The notes beneath the pieces were generated by a model. It was not told the DNA's origin. It saw nothing but the letters and a program-made list of their open reading frames with translations, and made no database searches. Below, in pieces: positions 63,601 to 64,000 of a stretch of DNA of 64,000 nucleotides (position 1 is the stretch's first letter; each line of letters starts with the position of its first letter). The stretch spans positions 3,536,038 to 3,600,037 of the forward strand of contig NZ_JACHIR010000001.1 in the NCBI RefSeq assembly GCF_014203355.1, in the 5' to 3' direction. A program made the position numbers and the translations under genes. The stretch comes from Kutzneria kofuensis (GTDB lineage: Bacteria; Actinomycetota; Actinomycetes; Mycobacteriales; Pseudonocardiaceae).

Positions 63601-63810
63601 GACGTAGGTGCGCAGCGTGTTACGGGCGCCGGCCGGTGGCCGCTCGCCCCACACCACGTCGACCAGCTCGGCCGCGGACACCGCGTGGTTGGCCCGGAGC
63701 AGCAGCGACCCGAGCAGCAGCCGCTGCTTGGCCGCGGGCAGCGGGCGGGGCCCACCGTCGATGAGGACCTCGAGCGGGCCGAGCACCCGGAACTCGATCT
63801 CGCCCGCCAT
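60631..63810 (-). CDS. SARP/AfsR-type regulator 2 (BTAD, NB-ARC, TPR)
   Basis: 1059 aa with the same plan as regulator 1: winged helix (EFRVLGPLEVLIDGGPRPL, AAKQRLLLGSLLLRANHAV), BTAD, NB-ARC P-loop GPPGTGKTALAVHVAH (~297) with MLIVLDNAA, and C-terminal TPRs. ATG 63808-63810 follows GAGGGG. The TAG stop at 60631-60633 includes the TA target of the IS plus its terminal G; without the IS the next base would also be G, giving TAG. Likely a duplicate of regulator 1; target genes unknown. Confidence 0.93.
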   Translation of the reverse strand: MAGEIEFRVLGPLEVLIDGGPRPLPAAKQRLLLGSLLLRANHAVSAAELVDVVWGERPPAGARNTLRTYVMRLRQQLGPACALRTAQDGYALDVPAGSLDAARFRELLVRARAVDDAATVWSLLTEALALWRGPVLADVPLNPLRHDEINRLEAERLDARERRIDAGLTLGRHEELVPELRELADANPARERVWAQLMVALYRSGRRADALHVYREVYEYLSDELGVDPGAELLRVRQAVLSDHPSLRISLSAKVFVPAQLPPEVINFVGREAAAAQVAERLAPAEPPAAAPVVVLTGPPGTGKTALAVHVAHRLRARFPDGQLFVDLRGHARVPALGPDQVLARFLRALGVAADDVPTELDEQSAALRSLLAGKRMLIVLDNAARPAQIRPVLPGDPGCAVLITSRDALRGLVAEQGASRVHVGGLTPAESNTLLARILGDEVVRVEPTAAAELAELCTHLPLALRIAAANMIGGGQPRLAEQLGRLREGNRLAALAADGDETVTVRAAFDLSYEALAEPAKRAFRLVGLAPCQDLTPEAMGALADCLPEQARRLLDQLSTANLVQQLVPGRYQAYDLLRVYAHERALAEPEDQALARLHTYYLHAVAEAADLLGPEVPSLVPLPPRPGPDRFGDRDEALDWMTTELPNLVPLIQQGSGEIVWQLVDSLRGFFYAQRLATEWQLVTQAGLTAASAAGDEVAEAAMRYNRGALDWSRGRANEAADSFARALEVFRRAGLRAGEYSALTNLAIALSEMGDLDGAATRFADALALAEGEPTRLAPVLFNLGLVQVSLGETEEGFGYLARARAICAELGIEHGEVNCLNNLLNFSRHMGRFSDVEEYFERGVAMSRRLGNQESESGLVNAMALVRLDFGRQEEAERMAATALELAASPSMFRSRIDALNTLGDVAVVGGRPAEAIEHYRQALDLSRQRDLRFGEVEALIGLTYAMRDDERALAHAEEAVALTGRHELRLCQGRALLAQAHVHLRRGEHGAAIDFGERALAMLRKTGLRLWEPRALTLLAAAYRATGHPDAADRHEVEAATLLSAMGLAPSPN

Positions 63811-63869
63811 CGGCGCCCCTCCCCTCGACCGTCGGTGTGGGAGAGAGCCTAGCGGTCCGTGACTTGGTG

Positions 63870-63883
63870 CTGTATCGATACAG
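63870..63883. promoter_or_regulatory. 14-bp palindrome upstream of SARP regulator 2
   Basis: CTGTATCGATACAG is fully self-complementary and lies 60 bp upstream of the ATG at 63808-63810, in a promoter position. Nothing else was recognised between 63811 and 64000; a shorter repeat CACCT-N6-AGGTG ends near 63978. Confidence 0.5.
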
Positions 63884-64000
63884 AACGGTGCCGCGCAAGG
63901 GTTTTCCGGGCAACTTTTCGGTTGCGCAAACCCCATCGCTTTTGGCCTAAACCACGTGACACACACCTCACGTTAGGTGATCGATCTCGACTTGGAAACG

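Noticed and set aside
60631-63810. SARP genes as evidence of an antibiotic cluster in this window
   Set aside because: No polyketide, peptide synthetase or tailoring genes lie to the left or within the window; whatever they control may be outside the right edge.

Overview
The window is a continuous stretch of high-GC actinomycete chromosome. Dense GTG/TTG/ATG starts with GGAGG-type ribosome sites, 1-4 nt ATGA/GTGA overlaps inside operons, lipobox proteins, SepH, DUF2537/DUF2530/DUF3027/DUF2771 proteins and SARP/AfsR regulators point to Actinomycetota. The gene set best fits a Pseudonocardiaceae-like genus (Kutzneria or Amycolatopsis type); the genus is inference. No rRNA, tRNA or CRISPR array was seen.

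Backbone. From memory of the Mycobacterium tuberculosis map, a chain of genes here matches Rv0868c-Rv0896: moaD and moaA (54.7-56.0 kb), a small membrane protein and a long cold-shock protein (40.5-41.2 kb), DUF2771 lipoprotein, proline-rich MFS protein, DUF3027, DUF2530, MarR, SpoU methyltransferase, DUF2537 (21.8-40.4 kb), SepH, SerC and the second citrate synthase (13.4-17.6 kb), with the start of gltA at the left edge. Accessory modules sit between these core genes.

Layout. 0-8 kb: gltA start, sugar kinase, TetR/acyl-CoA dehydrogenase pair, amidohydrolase, aldose epimerase, arginase-family enzyme, MFS exporter. 8-13.3 kb: pdxH, then a urease operon ureABCFGD without ureE. 13.4-18 kb: citrate synthase 2, TPR protein, serC, sepH. 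18-27.3 kb: heterodimeric ABC exporter, DUF2537/methyltransferase, a GCS2-type ligase, Fe/Mn superoxide dismutase, OhrR-like repressor and esterase. 27.3-33.5 kb: FetB-type permease, MarR-MFS operon, purine permease, DUF2530, ECF41-type sigma factor and a divergent old-yellow-enzyme relative. 33.5-41 kb: a 983-aa Hsp90/sacsin-type ATPase coupled to DUF3027, glutamine cyclotransferase, MFS, DUF2771, cold-shock protein. 41-46 kb: TetR plus R2-like ligand-binding oxidase, a relic of an NRAMP transporter, a divergent NodB-fold lipoprotein and a beta-propeller lipoprotein. 46-50 kb: carboxypeptidase, acyl-CoA ligase, phosphoesterase. 50-56 kb: molybdate regulator and transporter (modABC), MarR, moaA and moaD, which together supply and build molybdenum cofactor. 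56-64 kb: two large SARP-NB-ARC-TPR regulators split by an intact IS630-type element inserted at the stop codon of the upstream one.

The most unusual signals are non-coding: two abutting 17-bp operator-like repeats in front of the SOD gene, an iron-box-like site on the stop codon of the FetB-like gene, a five-copy 30-bp tandem repeat with internal hairpins, two families of dispersed repeats at gene ends, and six exact GTCCA-N3-TGGAC palindromes, far more than base composition predicts. All operator and regulator assignments are inference from sequence shape.
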